Assembly (NCBI RefSeq): GCF_000564855.1
Contig: NZ_AYXG01000169.1
Location: 1-36,752 of the forward strand
DNA length: 36,752 nt
Source of the DNA: Actinokineospora spheciospongiae
GTDB lineage: Bacteria; Actinomycetota; Actinomycetes; Mycobacteriales; Pseudonocardiaceae
Direction: 5' to 3'
Position numbers and translations under genes: made by a program. Below the pieces are notes generated by a model that saw only the letters and a list, made by a program, of their open reading frames with translations, searched no databases and had not been told where the DNA came from. This document shows, one piece after another, positions 16,762 to 24,799 of this stretch (the stretch's first letter is position 1; each line of letters begins with the position of its first letter).

Positions 16762-18003
16762 TCAGGGGACCCGCGTCGGCACGTCCCGGTCCACCGGCTC
16801 ACCCGCCGTGCGCAGCAGCGCCCGCAGCCGCAGGACCACCTGCGCCTCCAACCGGAACGACGGGTCGCTGAGCCGGTCACCGAGCAGCGACTCCAGTTGC
16901 CGCATCCGGTTCCTGGCCGTCTGCGGGTGCACGCCCAGCGCCTCCGCGACCTCCGGCGCCGTCCGGCCCCACGACGACAGCAGGGCGTCCAGCGTCTCCT
17001 CCAACCGGGTCGCCTTGCCCCGGCTCAGGTCCGTCAGGCAGGACACGGTGCGCTGCGCCAACAACCGCCCCAGCGGCTCGTTGCCGGTCAGCATCACCTC
17101 GCTCAGGTGGTCCGCCGCGCTGACCATCCCGTCTCCCGACGCCTGCACCATCTTGCGCCGCACCAACCGGTTCACCGACCGCGCGCAGTGCAGCGACAGC
17201 CACGCCTCGGCCAGCGGGACGGTCGGCCCCAGCACCGCCTGCCGCTCCCGCAGCCGGGCGCGGACCGCGGCCAGGCTGTCGTCGATCGCCGTGTCCGGCA
17301 GCACCAGCACCAGTTCCGGGCCGCGCGGCAGCACCAGCACGTCCCGGTCGAACGCGTCCTGCTCGGCCGGGGTCGTCAGCACGCACGCCACCGCGGCGGG
17401 CAGCGGCCACTGCGCCCGCGCGGCCAGACCGGACAGGGGGGCGCCGCCGGTGGGGCGGCGCTCCAGCAGGCGCTCGGCGAGGGCGCGGCGGTCCTGGCCC
17501 AGGCGGTTGTCGTCGTTGTGCTCGCGGGCGGCGGCGTAGCCCTTCACCGATTCGTTGGCCAGGGCGTTGATGTGGATCAGCACCGCCTCGCTCAGCACCA
17601 GGACCGTCTCGGTGGACAGGCCCGCGTCCCGGGCGAGCTGGATGTAGCAGCGGCAGCCGACCCGCGCCCCGATGCGGTAGGCGGCCTGGAGCAGGTCGAG
17701 GCTGCGGCCGTTGCGGTACTCGGTCTCGCCCAGCCCGCGGAAGAACAGCGCGTTGTCCGCCCGCGGGCTGCGCGGGTCCTCGACCAGGTCGGCGAAGTCG
17801 TGCAGGGCGCGCTTGACCGCGCTGGTGAAGTCGTGGCCGAACGGGGAGTCCGCGGGCTTGCGGTAGTCGGGCAGTTCGCGGGCGATGGTCTCGATCATCT
17901 CGCGGCCGATCACGTCGATGCGCGGGCGGAGCACCGCCGCGAACTGCCGCGGTATCCTCGGCCACGCGTTCGCCGACCGCTCCGCCGGACCGCCTGGCTG
18001 CAT
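16762..18003 (-). CDS. PucR-family regulator
   Basis: 413 residues. The C-terminal HTH reads SSWGRTAPEVAEALGVHPQTARNRMRQLESLLGD, the PucR/CdaR signature. The N-terminal part (VLRPRIDVIGREMIETIARELPDY..., then LGETEYRNGRSLDLLQAAYRIGARVGCRCY) is the helical sensory region of actinomycete PucR-like proteins. The ligand is unknown. ATG 18003 has GAGGAG eight bases upstream. It has its own promoter, whose -35 overlaps the stop of the acyl-AMP ligase gene. It leads a likely PucR / MEDS-STAS / MEDS-HATPase operon. Confidence 0.9.
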   Translation of the reverse strand: MQPGGPAERSANAWPRIPRQFAAVLRPRIDVIGREMIETIARELPDYRKPADSPFGHDFTSAVKRALHDFADLVEDPRSPRADNALFFRGLGETEYRNGRSLDLLQAAYRIGARVGCRCYIQLARDAGLSTETVLVLSEAVLIHINALANESVKGYAAAREHNDDNRLGQDRRALAERLLERRPTGGAPLSGLAARAQWPLPAAVACVLTTPAEQDAFDRDVLVLPRGPELVLVLPDTAIDDSLAAVRARLRERQAVLGPTVPLAEAWLSLHCARSVNRLVRRKMVQASGDGMVSAADHLSEVMLTGNEPLGRLLAQRTVSCLTDLSRGKATRLEETLDALLSSWGRTAPEVAEALGVHPQTARNRMRQLESLLGDRLSDPSFRLEAQVVLRLRALLRTAGEPVDRDVPTRVP

Positions 18004-18037
18004 GTTCCCACTCCTCGCGCCCACCGGCGACCAGTCG

Positions 18038-18066
18038 AGGTTATCGGCCCGCCCGAACGCGGTCAA
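18038..18066 (-). promoter_or_regulatory. Promoter of the PucR / MEDS-STAS / MEDS-HATPase genes
   Basis: On the minus strand: -35 TTGACC (complement of 18061-18066), 17-bp spacer, -10 TAACCT (complement of 18038-18043). The -35 overlaps the stop codon of the upstream ligase gene. The start codon is about 35 bp downstream. Confidence 0.65.
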
Positions 18067-19757
18067 TCGTGCCCCGCCCGCCCCGCCAGGTACCGCTCCC
18101 TGCTCGCTGACCTGCGGATCTTCCCGCTCGACGTGCGCGGTGCCTGCCCCGGTTCGAGCAGCACCACCTCGTGCACCCGCACCCCGTGCGCGGCGGCGAC
18201 CGCGGGTCGGATGGCCGAGGCGACGTCGGCGCGGGTGGCGATCCCGGCGCCTGCGGTCCGGGACCGCTCGGCCACCACGACCAGCCTGCCGCCGTCCGGG
18301 CCGGGCACCCCGAACGCGGCGACCGCGTGCGGGCGGACCGCGGGGTGCGCCCGCTGCACCGTGCGCTCGATGTCCTGCGGGTGGTGCTCGCGCCCGCCCG
18401 CGGTGATGACCTGCGTGCGCGGGCCGAGCACGAACAGCGCGCCGTCTACGACCACGCCGAGGTCGCCGGTGCGCAGCCAGCCCGCCCCGTCGACGACCGG
18501 CCCGCCGTCGCGCCAGCGGCCCCGGGCGACGTTGAGGCCGCGCACCCGGATCTCGCCGACGCGCCCGTCCGGCACCGGGTCCGCCGTCTCCGGGTCCACG
18601 ATGGACAGTTCCTGGCCGACCGCCGCGCCGCACCCGACGAGCGTGCTCGCCCGCCGCCCCCGACCAGCGGGCACCGCCTCCCCGAGCCCGAGGCGCCGGG
18701 CGTCGAACGAGCGCACCACCGGCGCCCCCGCCGGGCTCGCGGCCACCAGCACCGTCGCCTCGGCCAGGCCGTAGGCGGGGCGGTGCGCGTCGGCGCGCAG
18801 CCCGCACTCGGCGAAGACCCGGTGGAACAGCTCGACGTCGTGGTGGTGCACCGGTTCACCGCCGTTGACCAGGGCCACCACGTGCTCCAGCCGCAGCCCC
18901 GCCCGCTCGGCGGCGGTGCTGCGCTCGGCGGCGTGGGCGTAGGCGGAGCTGGGGGCGCCGGTCACCGCGCCCGGGTTGTCCGACAGCGCCCGCAGCCAGC
19001 GCCCCGGCCGGTGCAGGAAGGCCCTGGGGGCCATCAGCACGGTCCGCTTGCCCAGCAGCAGCGGCACGGTCAGCCCGATCGCCAACCCCATCTCGTGGAA
19101 CAGCGGCAGCCAGTTCACCGCCACCTCCGCGCCCGCCCCGAAGCACGCCCCGGCCTGCGCCGCGCCCGCGTGCAGGTTGCGGTGGGTCAGCGCCACGCCC
19201 ACCGGGTCGCGGGTGGTGCCGGAGGTGTACTGCAGGTACGCCACGGCGTCGAGGTCCGGCTCGGCCGGGCCGGTTCCCCGGCCCTCGGCCGGGGGCAGCG
19301 CGTCCACCGGCACCACCCGCGCGGGCGCGCACCCGGCCACGAACGCGGCCACCGCCTCCAGCCCGGTCCACGTGGTCAGCACCAGTTCCGGCGCGCAGTC
19401 GACCAGCGCGGCCACCAGGGTGTCGTCGTGGCGGGAGGCGGGCGGGAACAGCGGCACCGCGATCCGCCCGGCGCGCAGCACCGCCAGGAACGCCGCCACG
19501 TAGGACGGCGACTGCTCCAGCAGGATCGCCACCCGCGCCCCCGGCGCGCAGCGCGGGCGCACCCAGGCCGCGATCGAGTCGACCAGGTCGTCGAGGCCGC
19601 GCCAGGTCAGCGTCTTCTCGGCGTCGCGGTCGTGGTCGAGGAAGGTCAGCGCGGGCAGGTCGGGGGTCCGGTCGGCCCACCGCCGCAGCAGCGCGGGCAG
19701 CGCGACCGCGTCCGCCACCGCGGTCGTGGTCCGCCGCGCGGCGGGAACGGTCGTCAC
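18063..19757 (-). CDS. Fatty acyl-AMP ligase (FAAL-type)
   Basis: 564 residues, an adenylate-forming enzyme. ATP motif YLQYTSGTT (~178-186), the FAAL-type block NWLPLFHEMGLAIGL, VLMAPRAFLHRPGRWL and VTGAPSSAYAHA, NGGEPV, PAYGLAEATVLV, RTGDLGVV, and catalytic Lys546 in SSGKIRRS. FAALs activate fatty acids as acyl-AMP and pass them to an acyl carrier protein. No carrier protein, PKS or NRPS is in the window, so the acceptor is unknown. GTG 19757 has GAGGAG two bases upstream, closer than usual; the translation from here opens like the family. The PucR-type gene follows 59 bp downstream and may be linked to its control. Confidence 0.92.
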   Translation of the reverse strand: MTTVPAARRTTTAVADAVALPALLRRWADRTPDLPALTFLDHDRDAEKTLTWRGLDDLVDSIAAWVRPRCAPGARVAILLEQSPSYVAAFLAVLRAGRIAVPLFPPASRHDDTLVAALVDCAPELVLTTWTGLEAVAAFVAGCAPARVVPVDALPPAEGRGTGPAEPDLDAVAYLQYTSGTTRDPVGVALTHRNLHAGAAQAGACFGAGAEVAVNWLPLFHEMGLAIGLTVPLLLGKRTVLMAPRAFLHRPGRWLRALSDNPGAVTGAPSSAYAHAAERSTAAERAGLRLEHVVALVNGGEPVHHHDVELFHRVFAECGLRADAHRPAYGLAEATVLVAASPAGAPVVRSFDARRLGLGEAVPAGRGRRASTLVGCGAAVGQELSIVDPETADPVPDGRVGEIRVRGLNVARGRWRDGGPVVDGAGWLRTGDLGVVVDGALFVLGPRTQVITAGGREHHPQDIERTVQRAHPAVRPHAVAAFGVPGPDGGRLVVVAERSRTAGAGIATRADVASAIRPAVAAAHGVRVHEVVLLEPGQAPRTSSGKIRRSASRERYLAGRAGHD

Positions 19758-19890
19758 GGCTCCTCGAATCCTGCGACAGCGTCGTCGTCCCGTCGACCCT
19801 ACGGCCGCCCGACCAGGGCGGACAGGTCCTCGACCCGGTCGCCCCGGAAACGCTCACCGGGATCAGCGCGCGGGGCGCCACCGTGCTCAA

Positions 19891-19922
19891 CGGGGTGCGC
19901 GTTCCGCCGGTGGCGCACCCCG
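19891..19922. promoter_or_regulatory. Perfect 10-bp inverted repeat upstream of the YchJ-like gene
   Basis: CGGGGTGCGC-n12-GCGCACCCCG. It lies in the 194-bp divergent gap between the ligase and the YchJ-like gene, 30 bp before the latter. It could be an operator or a 5' untranslated hairpin. Nothing else is recognised in this gap. Confidence 0.5.
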
Positions 19923-19951
19923 TGCCGCACCCTCTGGCGCACAATGGCGCC

Positions 19952-20332
19952 GTGCCCCCCATCCCTTGCCCCTGCGGAACCGGCCTGCCCCTCGTGGACT
20001 GCTGCGGTCGTGCCCTCTCCGGCACCGCCCCCGCGGCCACCGCCGAAGCCCTCATGCGCTCCCGCTTCACCGCCTTCGCCGAGGGCGACGCCGACTACCT
20101 GCTGCGCAGTTGGCACCCCGACACCCGCCCGCGCCGGGTCGAGCTCGACCCCGACCAGCGCTGGGTCCGGCTGGAGGTCCTCGGGCGCACCGGCGGCGGC
20201 CTGCTGCACGCCGAGGGCACCGTGGAGTTCCGCGCGCACTACCTCGAGGGCGCGGGCCAGGGCGTCCTGCACGAGAACAGCCGCTTCACCCGCAGCGACG
20301 GGAATTGGGTCTACTGGGGAACCGTGCGCTGA
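19952..20332 (+). CDS. YchJ-family SEC-C metal-binding domain protein
   Basis: 126 residues from GTG 19952, beginning MPPIPCPCGTGLPLVDCCG: the CPCG..DCC cysteines form an N-terminal SEC-C-type zinc motif. Then ALMRSRFTAFAEGDADYLLRSWHPDTRP, the characteristic YchJ segment with an NTF2-like fold, ending HENSRFTRSDGNWVYWG. The length is that of YchJ. The biochemical role of the family is not established. An upstream reading to 19883 is in frame but lacks homology. The stop codon abuts the -10 of the next transcription unit. Confidence 0.92.
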   Translation: MPPIPCPCGTGLPLVDCCGRALSGTAPAATAEALMRSRFTAFAEGDADYLLRSWHPDTRPRRVELDPDQRWVRLEVLGRTGGGLLHAEGTVEFRAHYLEGAGQGVLHENSRFTRSDGNWVYWGTVR

Positions 20333-20338
20333 TACGGT
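20333..20338 (+). promoter_or_regulatory. -10 element for a leaderless leader peptide
   Basis: TACGGT fits the actinobacterial TANNNT -10 and ends seven bases before GTG 20346, so the transcript probably begins at that codon. The -10 starts right at the YchJ-like stop codon. No convincing -35 was found. Confidence 0.5.
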
Positions 20339-20345
20339 CCCGGGC

Positions 20346-20387
20346 GTGGCACGTGAACGCCGTCCTTCCGCCAAGTACGCGGTGTAG
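20346..20387 (+). CDS. Putative regulatory leader peptide, 13 aa
   Basis: GTG-initiated short frame reading MARERRPSAKYAV, then TAG. It lies 71 bp upstream of the MFS exporter start and probably at the very 5' end of the transcript. Codons 7-9 contain CCTTCCG (20364-20370), the exact complement of the exporter's Shine-Dalgarno region CGGAAGG (20446-20452). The R-E-R-R segment just before resembles the Arg/Lys-X-Arg/Lys (+X+) motif at which macrolides are known to stall ribosomes. Its existence as a translated peptide is inference. Confidence 0.55.
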   Translation: MARERRPSAKYAV

Positions 20388-20400
20388 CTCCGCGGACCCA

Positions 20401-20424
20401 GCCCGCCGGTGACAACCGGCGGGC
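20401..20424 (+). promoter_or_regulatory. Hairpin in the exporter leader (attenuator candidate)
   Basis: GCCCGCCGGT-GACA-ACCGGCGGGC, a perfect 10-bp stem with a four-base loop, 13 bp after the leader-peptide stop and 35 bp before the exporter start. With no T-run after it, it could be a high-GC terminator, or it may bring the leader codons and the Shine-Dalgarno close together. Confidence 0.6.
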
Positions 20425-20458
20425 CGGTTCGCCCTGCTCACCCACCGGAAGGAAATCC

Positions 20459-21829
20459 GTGCTCCGCCCACGTCCGACGGCCGTGCTGGCCGTCGTCCTG
20501 CTCTCCACCGTCGTCTTCCCCCTCACCATCACCGGCTCCTCCGCCGCGCTGCCCGACATCGCGACCTCGCTGTCGGCGGGGCCGGGCGCCACGCGCTGGG
20601 TGGTGACCGGCTACAACGCCGCGTTCGCCGCGTTCCTGGTGTTCACCGGCTCCCTAGCCGACGTCCTCGGCAGGCGCCGCTGCTACCTGGCGGGAGTCGC
20701 ACTCTTCGCCGCCGCGGGCCTCACCAGCGCCTTGGCCACCGACGTCGTCGCGCTCGACGCCCTGCGCTTCGCGGCCGGGATCGGCGCCGCCGCGGCCGTC
20801 ACCGGCGGCGGCTCGATCCTCGCCGAGACCTTCTCCGGGGCCGCCAGGGCCAGGGCCTTCGGGCTGCTCGGGACCGTCCTCGGCGCCGGTCTCGCCTTCG
20901 GCCCCACGATCGGCGGCCTGCTCGTCGACCACCTGGGCTGGCGGGCGGTGTTCGCCGTGCCCGCGGCGCTGGCTGCTTTCGCGCTCGTCTGCGCCCCGTT
21001 GCTCCCGGTCCTGCCCGGGAACCCCCACCGCCGCGTCGACTGGGCCGGGGCGGCGCTGTCGACCGCGGCGCTGCTGGTGGTGATCACCGCGGTGTCCGAG
21101 GCGGCCTACTGGTGGCTGCTGCTGGTGCCGCTGCTCGGCGCCGCGTTCGCCCGGGTCGAGCGGCACCGGCCCGACCCGCTGTTCGACCTGGGGTTGCTGC
21201 GCAACCGCCGGTTCACCGCGCTGTCGGCGGCGGCCGGGTCGTTCATGGCCGTGCTGGTGCCGCTGCTGGTCTACCTGCCGTCGTACCTGATCTCCGTGGT
21301 GGGGATGGGCGCGGGCGAGGCCGGGCTGTGGCTGCTGCTGCTCACCCTGCCCACGGTGGTGCTGCCCCCGCTCGGGGCGCTGCTGGTGCGGGCCGTGCCC
21401 GTGCCCGTCGTCGTGGTGGGGTCGCTGCTGGGAACCGGCGCGGGCGCGCTGCTGCTGGTCACCGCGACCCCGCGCCCGGGGCCGTGGATGGGCGCGTTCG
21501 TGCTGGTCGGCGCCGGTGTCGGGCTGACGACGGGCCTGCTGGACGGGCTGGCGCTGGGCGCCGTCCCCGGCGAGCAGGCGGGCGCGGCGTCGGGCATGTT
21601 CAACGCCGCGCGGCTCGGCACGGAGACGGTGGCGCTGGCCGCGGTGGGCCCGCTGCTGGCCGCGCTCGGCGGCGGGTCGCTGATCGGCACCGACGGGCTG
21701 CGGGTGGTCGGCGCCCTGCTGGGCTGCTTCGCGGCGGTCGCCGCCGGGGTCGTCGGGTGGACCTGGCACAATGGTCGGTCGAACACCGGTTTCGGTTCAC
21801 CCCGTGACGGGGACCCGACGACCACCTGA
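20459..21829 (+). CDS. MFS transporter, DHA2-type drug/H+ antiporter
   Basis: 456 residues with about 14 hydrophobic segments, as in the DrugH+ antiporter-2 group. Motif A appears as [17 protein letters not shown], and the motif-C-like stretch [28 protein letters not shown] lies in the fifth helix. It should export a cationic or amphipathic compound using the proton gradient. GTG 20459 has GGAAGG six bases upstream. The leader peptide, complementary sequence and hairpin suggest drug-dependent translational or transcriptional control. The C-terminal tail after the last helix ([18 protein letters not shown]) is written over the promoter and leader of rpmE, 13 bp before its start. Confidence 0.92.
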   Translation: MLRPRPTAVLAVVLLSTVVFPLTITGSSAALPDIATSLSAGPGATRWVVTGYNAAFAAFLVFTGSLADVLGRRRCYLAGVALFAAAGLTSALATDVVALDALRFAAGIGAAAAVTGGGSILAETFSGAARARAFGLLGTVLGAGLAFGPTIGGLLVDHLGWRAVFAVPAALAAFALVCAPLLPVLPGNPHRRVDWAGAALSTAALLVVITAVSEAAYWWLLLVPLLGAAFARVERHRPDPLFDLGLLRNRRFTALSAAAGSFMAVLVPLLVYLPSYLISVVGMGAGEAGLWLLLLTLPTVVLPPLGALLVRAVPVPVVVVGSLLGTGAGALLLVTATPRPGPWMGAFVLVGAGVGLTTGLLDGLALGAVPGEQAGAASGMFNAARLGTETVALAAVGPLLAALGGGSLIGTDGLRVVGALLGCFAAVAAGVVGWTWHNGRSNTGFGSPRDGDPTTT

Positions 21830-21842
21830 CGAGGAGAGAACC
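21766..21842 (+). promoter_or_regulatory. Promoter and structured leader of rpmE
   Basis: TGGCACAAT (extended -10, hexamer CACAAT at 21766-21771) lies inside the exporter's last codons. The ~65-base leader includes the hairpin CCCCG-TGA-CGGGG (21800-21812) and partly complementary GGTCG (21773-21777) and CGACC (21819-21823) segments, then GAGGAGAGAACC before the ATG. It may be the L31-type autoregulatory leader known from Actinobacteria; I could not test it against that model. Confidence 0.5.
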
Positions 21843-22055
21843 ATGAAGAGCGGCATCCACCCGGAGTACGCGCCCATCGAGGTCACCTGCAGCTGCGGCG
21901 TCAAGTTCACCACCCGCAGCACCAACACCTCGGGCTCGCTCTACGTCGACATGTGCTCGAACTGCCACCCGTTCTACACCGGCAAGCAGCGCATCATGGA
22001 CACCGGCGGCCGGGTCGCGCGCTTCGAGAAGCGCTACGGCAAGCGCCAGAAGTAA
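21843..22055 (+). CDS. rpmE: 50S ribosomal protein L31, zinc-binding type
   Basis: 70 residues, [19 protein letters not shown]..., full length. The four zinc ligands Cys16, Cys18, Cys38 and Cys41 are present, so this is the zinc-containing (C+) form, as opposed to the zinc-independent paralogue induced in zinc starvation. It is a large-subunit protein at the bridge to the small subunit. The ATG is preceded by GAGGAGAG. A strong terminator follows 19 bp after the stop. Confidence 0.98.
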   Translation: MKSGIHPEYAPIEVTCSCGVKFTTRSTNTSGSLYVDMCSNCHPFYTGKQRIMDTGGRVARFEKRYGKRQK

Positions 22056-22074
22056 GCGCTTCCGCCAGACTCAC

Positions 22075-22114
22075 CGAACGGCGCCCGCCTCGCACCGAGG
22101 CCGGGCGCCGTTCG
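22075..22114 (+). terminator. Strong hairpin terminator of rpmE
   Basis: CGAACGGCGCCCG-CCTCG-CAC-CGAGG-C-CGGGCGCCGTTCG, an 18-bp stem with one bulged C and a three-base loop. Confidence 0.9.
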
Positions 22115-22189
22115 CCGTCCGGTGGGTCCGACCGGGAACCGGGACGCCCGCGAATCCGACCACTGGACAGGTGTGAGGGGGTGCCGGGC

Positions 22190-22810
22190 ATGACGTGGGC
22201 GGAACCGTCCCAGCTCGACCGGTTGCTCGACGCGGTGCTGGTCGTGGTGGCGGACAAGGGCTACCCGGCGGCGACGGTCGGGGACGTGGTCGGGTTGGCC
22301 GCGGTGTCGAAGCGGACCTTCTACCAGCACTTCGACGGCAAGGAGTCGTGCTTCGTGGCCGCGCACGACCGGGCGGTGGCCCGGGTGCGGGCCCGGCTGC
22401 GGGCCGCCGTCGCGCCGCTGCCCGCCGACGACTGGTCGGGCCGGGTGCGGTTGGCCTGGCAGGTCTTCCTGGGCACCCTGTCGGTCCGCCACGCGGTCGC
22501 GTGGTCGCTCTACGTCGAGGGGCCCAGGGCGGGCGAGGCCACCGCGCGGCGGGGGATGGCGGCCAACCTGGTCTTCGCCGAGGCGTTCGCCGAACTGCAC
22601 CGCCGAGCCCGCCTGCGCGACCCGGCGATCCGGCGGCTGCCCCCCGACGTGTTCGAGCTGTACGTCGGCGGCGCCGTCGAACGCATCCGCCGAACCCTCT
22701 ACACCGACGGCGTCCGCGCCCTGCCCCAGCTCGTGGAGCCACTGGTGCAGACGGCCCTGATCTTCTTCGAACCCGCCCCGGTCCCCGGCGTCGACTGCCT
22801 CGCGGGCTGA
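22190..22810 (+). CDS. TetR/AcrR-family transcriptional regulator
   Basis: 206 residues. The HTH is clear: LLDAVLVVVADKGYPAATVGDVVGLAAVSKRTFYQHFDGKESCF. The C-terminal ligand domain is helical and carries no recognisable signature. ATG 22190 has a GGGG ribosome site nine bases before; GTG 22181 in frame is an alternative. It lies between the rpmE terminator and a DNA-alkylation-repair gene on the same strand, and regulates an unknown target. No palindromic operator stood out upstream. Confidence 0.92.
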   Translation: MTWAEPSQLDRLLDAVLVVVADKGYPAATVGDVVGLAAVSKRTFYQHFDGKESCFVAAHDRAVARVRARLRAAVAPLPADDWSGRVRLAWQVFLGTLSVRHAVAWSLYVEGPRAGEATARRGMAANLVFAEAFAELHRRARLRDPAIRRLPPDVFELYVGGAVERIRRTLYTDGVRALPQLVEPLVQTALIFFEPAPVPGVDCLAG

Positions 22811-22956
22811 CCGCCCCGTTCACCCCGGCGCGGTGGGGGAGGCGGGACCGGTCAGCGGCGCCACCGAGGTCGTCCGGACCCGCGCGGTGGCCCCGGGAAC
22901 CGCCGGTTCTGTCGGTCCCCCGCGGCACACTCCTCCCGATCCCCCCGGAGGCCCCC

Positions 22957-24069
22957 ATGCCCTTCGCCGACGAACTCATCGGCACACCGACCGCCCGCGC
23001 CCTGACCACGGCCATCCGCGCCGCCGCCCCCGCCGCCCGGCTCACCGCCCTGCGCGCCGCACCGGGGCGGTTCGACGCGCTGGGCCTGCGCGAGCGCAGC
23101 GACCTGCTGCGCGACGCGCTGCTGGCGGACCTGCCCGGCGACTACGCCACCTTCGCCGCCACCATCCGCGCCGCCCGGGACGGGGACCGGCCGTTCGCGG
23201 GCTGGCTGATCTGGCCGGTCACCTCCGCCGTGGCGGCGAAGGCCATCGCCGAGCGGACCGACACCGCGTTCGACGACGCGCTGGCGCTGCTGGCGGAGCT
23301 GACCCCGCGGCTCACCTCCGAGTTCGCCCTGCGCCCCCTGCTCGACCACGACCCCGACCGCGCCCTGGCCACCATCACCACCTGGACGACCTCGCCCGAC
23401 CCCCACGTGCGCAGGCTGGCGTCGGAGGGCACCCGGCCGTTCCTGCCGTGGGCCACCCGGGTTCCCGGCCTGCTCACCCGGCCCGGGATCACCCTGCCGA
23501 TCCTGCACGCACTCCACCGCGACGACAGCGAGTACGTCCGCCGCTCGGTGGCCAACCACCTCAACGACCTCAGCCGGGACCACCCGGACCTCGTCGTCGA
23601 CACCGCCGCGGGGTGGCTGTCGGAACCGGGCGGCAACACCCCCGCCCTCGTCCGCCACGCGCTGCGCACCCTGGTCAAGCGAGGCCACCCGGGAGCGTTG
23701 CGGCTCCTGGGGTTCGCCCCGGTCGACGTCGACACCACCGGCCCGGAGCTGTCCGCGTCCTCGGTGCCCTTCGGCGGCACGATCACCTTCCGCGCCTCCA
23801 TCGTCAACACCGAACCCGACCCGGTCCGCATCGCCGTGGACTACACGGTCCACCACCGCAAGGCGAACGGCGGCCAGACCGGCAAGACGTTCAAGCTCAC
23901 CACCCGCACCCTCGCCCCCGGCGAACGCCTGGACATCACCCGCGACCACTCCTTCCGCCCCATCACCACCCGCCGCTACCACCCGGGCGAACACGGCTTG
24001 GAACTCCACGTCAACGGCGCCTCCACCGGCCGAGCCGACTTCACCCTCCTGCCGCCGCGGGAAACCTGA
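22957..24069 (+). CDS. DNA alkylation repair protein (AlkC/AlkD-like HEAT-repeat family)
   Basis: 370 residues. MPFADELIGTPTARAL and then helical HEAT-like repeats (LWPVTSAVAAKAIAE, RPLLDHDPDRALATITTWTTSPDPHVRRLASEGTRPFLPW, YVRRSVANHLNDLSRDHPDLV) match the AlkC-type alkylpurine glycosylase fold. Residues ~255-370 form a beta-rich extension (VPFGGTITFRASIVNTEPDPVRIAVDYTVH) that looks immunoglobulin-like, a form seen in longer actinobacterial members. It likely removes N3/N7-alkylated purines. The ATG has GGAGG six bases upstream; an in-frame reading continues further upstream but lies in the TetR gene. It converges with the DUF4291 gene, 10 bp apart. Confidence 0.9.
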   Translation: MPFADELIGTPTARALTTAIRAAAPAARLTALRAAPGRFDALGLRERSDLLRDALLADLPGDYATFAATIRAARDGDRPFAGWLIWPVTSAVAAKAIAERTDTAFDDALALLAELTPRLTSEFALRPLLDHDPDRALATITTWTTSPDPHVRRLASEGTRPFLPWATRVPGLLTRPGITLPILHALHRDDSEYVRRSVANHLNDLSRDHPDLVVDTAAGWLSEPGGNTPALVRHALRTLVKRGHPGALRLLGFAPVDVDTTGPELSASSVPFGGTITFRASIVNTEPDPVRIAVDYTVHHRKANGGQTGKTFKLTTRTLAPGERLDITRDHSFRPITTRRYHPGEHGLELHVNGASTGRADFTLLPPRET

Positions 24070-24079
24070 GCGCGGTGCG

Positions 24080-24688
24080 TCAGCGGCTCGCCGCCAAGGC
24101 GCTGATGTCCTGTTCCTCCAGGGGGTACACCCGCTCCCGGGGCAGGAGTTCCCGCGCCCGCGCGGTCTCCCCGGCCCGCACCAACCGCCCCACCTCCCGC
24201 ATCAGCGGTGTGACGTCGGTGAGCCCCACGACCCACTCGTCGACGTACCGGCGGACCGCCTCGCCGCGCAACCCGAGTTGCAGCGACCGGTGGCCCAGCG
24301 CCTCGTGCCGCAGGCCCCGCTCCGGGTCCCACTGCACCCGCACCGGCGACCCGGCCACCCGCGCCGACCAGGTCGCGTGGTCGCCGTGCACCGCCGCGTC
24401 GAAGTGGCTGAGCACCGCCCGCCCGATCGCCCAGTGGAAGCCCTCGCGGCTGATGTCCACGGCCAGCACCCGCTCCTGCCCCGCCTTGTCCGCGTACCCG
24501 CACCGGTAGGCCATCCACAGGAACGACGGCTTGACCCAGGTCATCCGGTCCCGCTTGAACGGCGGCGCGAACGTCCCCGCCGCCAACGCGGCGTCGGCGA
24601 TCTCGGCGGGGTACGCCTGGTAGACCCTGATCGTGCTGTCGGTGTGGACCGCTCGCACCTCTCGGTACGCCTCGCCTTGCTCTCTCAC
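24080..24688 (-). CDS. DUF4291 family protein
   Basis: 202 residues. It matches DUF4291: IRVYQAYPAEIADAALAAGTF, PSFLWMAYRCGYADKAGQERVLAVDISREGFHWAL-like region, VRVQWDPERGLRHEALGHRSLQLGLRGEAVRRYVDEW. The function of the family is unknown; it is widespread in actinomycetes and fungi. GTG 24688 gives the usual length. It is divergent from the oxygenase operon, with 123 bp between the starts. No promoter was identified for it. Confidence 0.9.
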   Translation of the reverse strand: MREQGEAYREVRAVHTDSTIRVYQAYPAEIADAALAAGTFAPPFKRDRMTWVKPSFLWMAYRCGYADKAGQERVLAVDISREGFHWAIGRAVLSHFDAAVHGDHATWSARVAGSPVRVQWDPERGLRHEALGHRSLQLGLRGEAVRRYVDEWVVGLTDVTPLMREVGRLVRAGETARARELLPRERVYPLEEQDISALAASR

Positions 24689-24799
24689 CCGGTGATGGTC
24701 GCAACCGGTCGGGGGGTGGCGCACCCGGATATCCGCTGGACCGGGTGGTCTGCGCGTCCGGATCGTGGGAGTCGGTGCTGGTGGTCTGGACGGGGGTCC

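Noticed and set aside
19883-19951. An N-terminal extension of the YchJ-like protein.
   Set aside because: It overlaps the perfect inverted repeat at 19891-19922 and lacks family similarity; the SEC-C motif begins just after GTG 19952.
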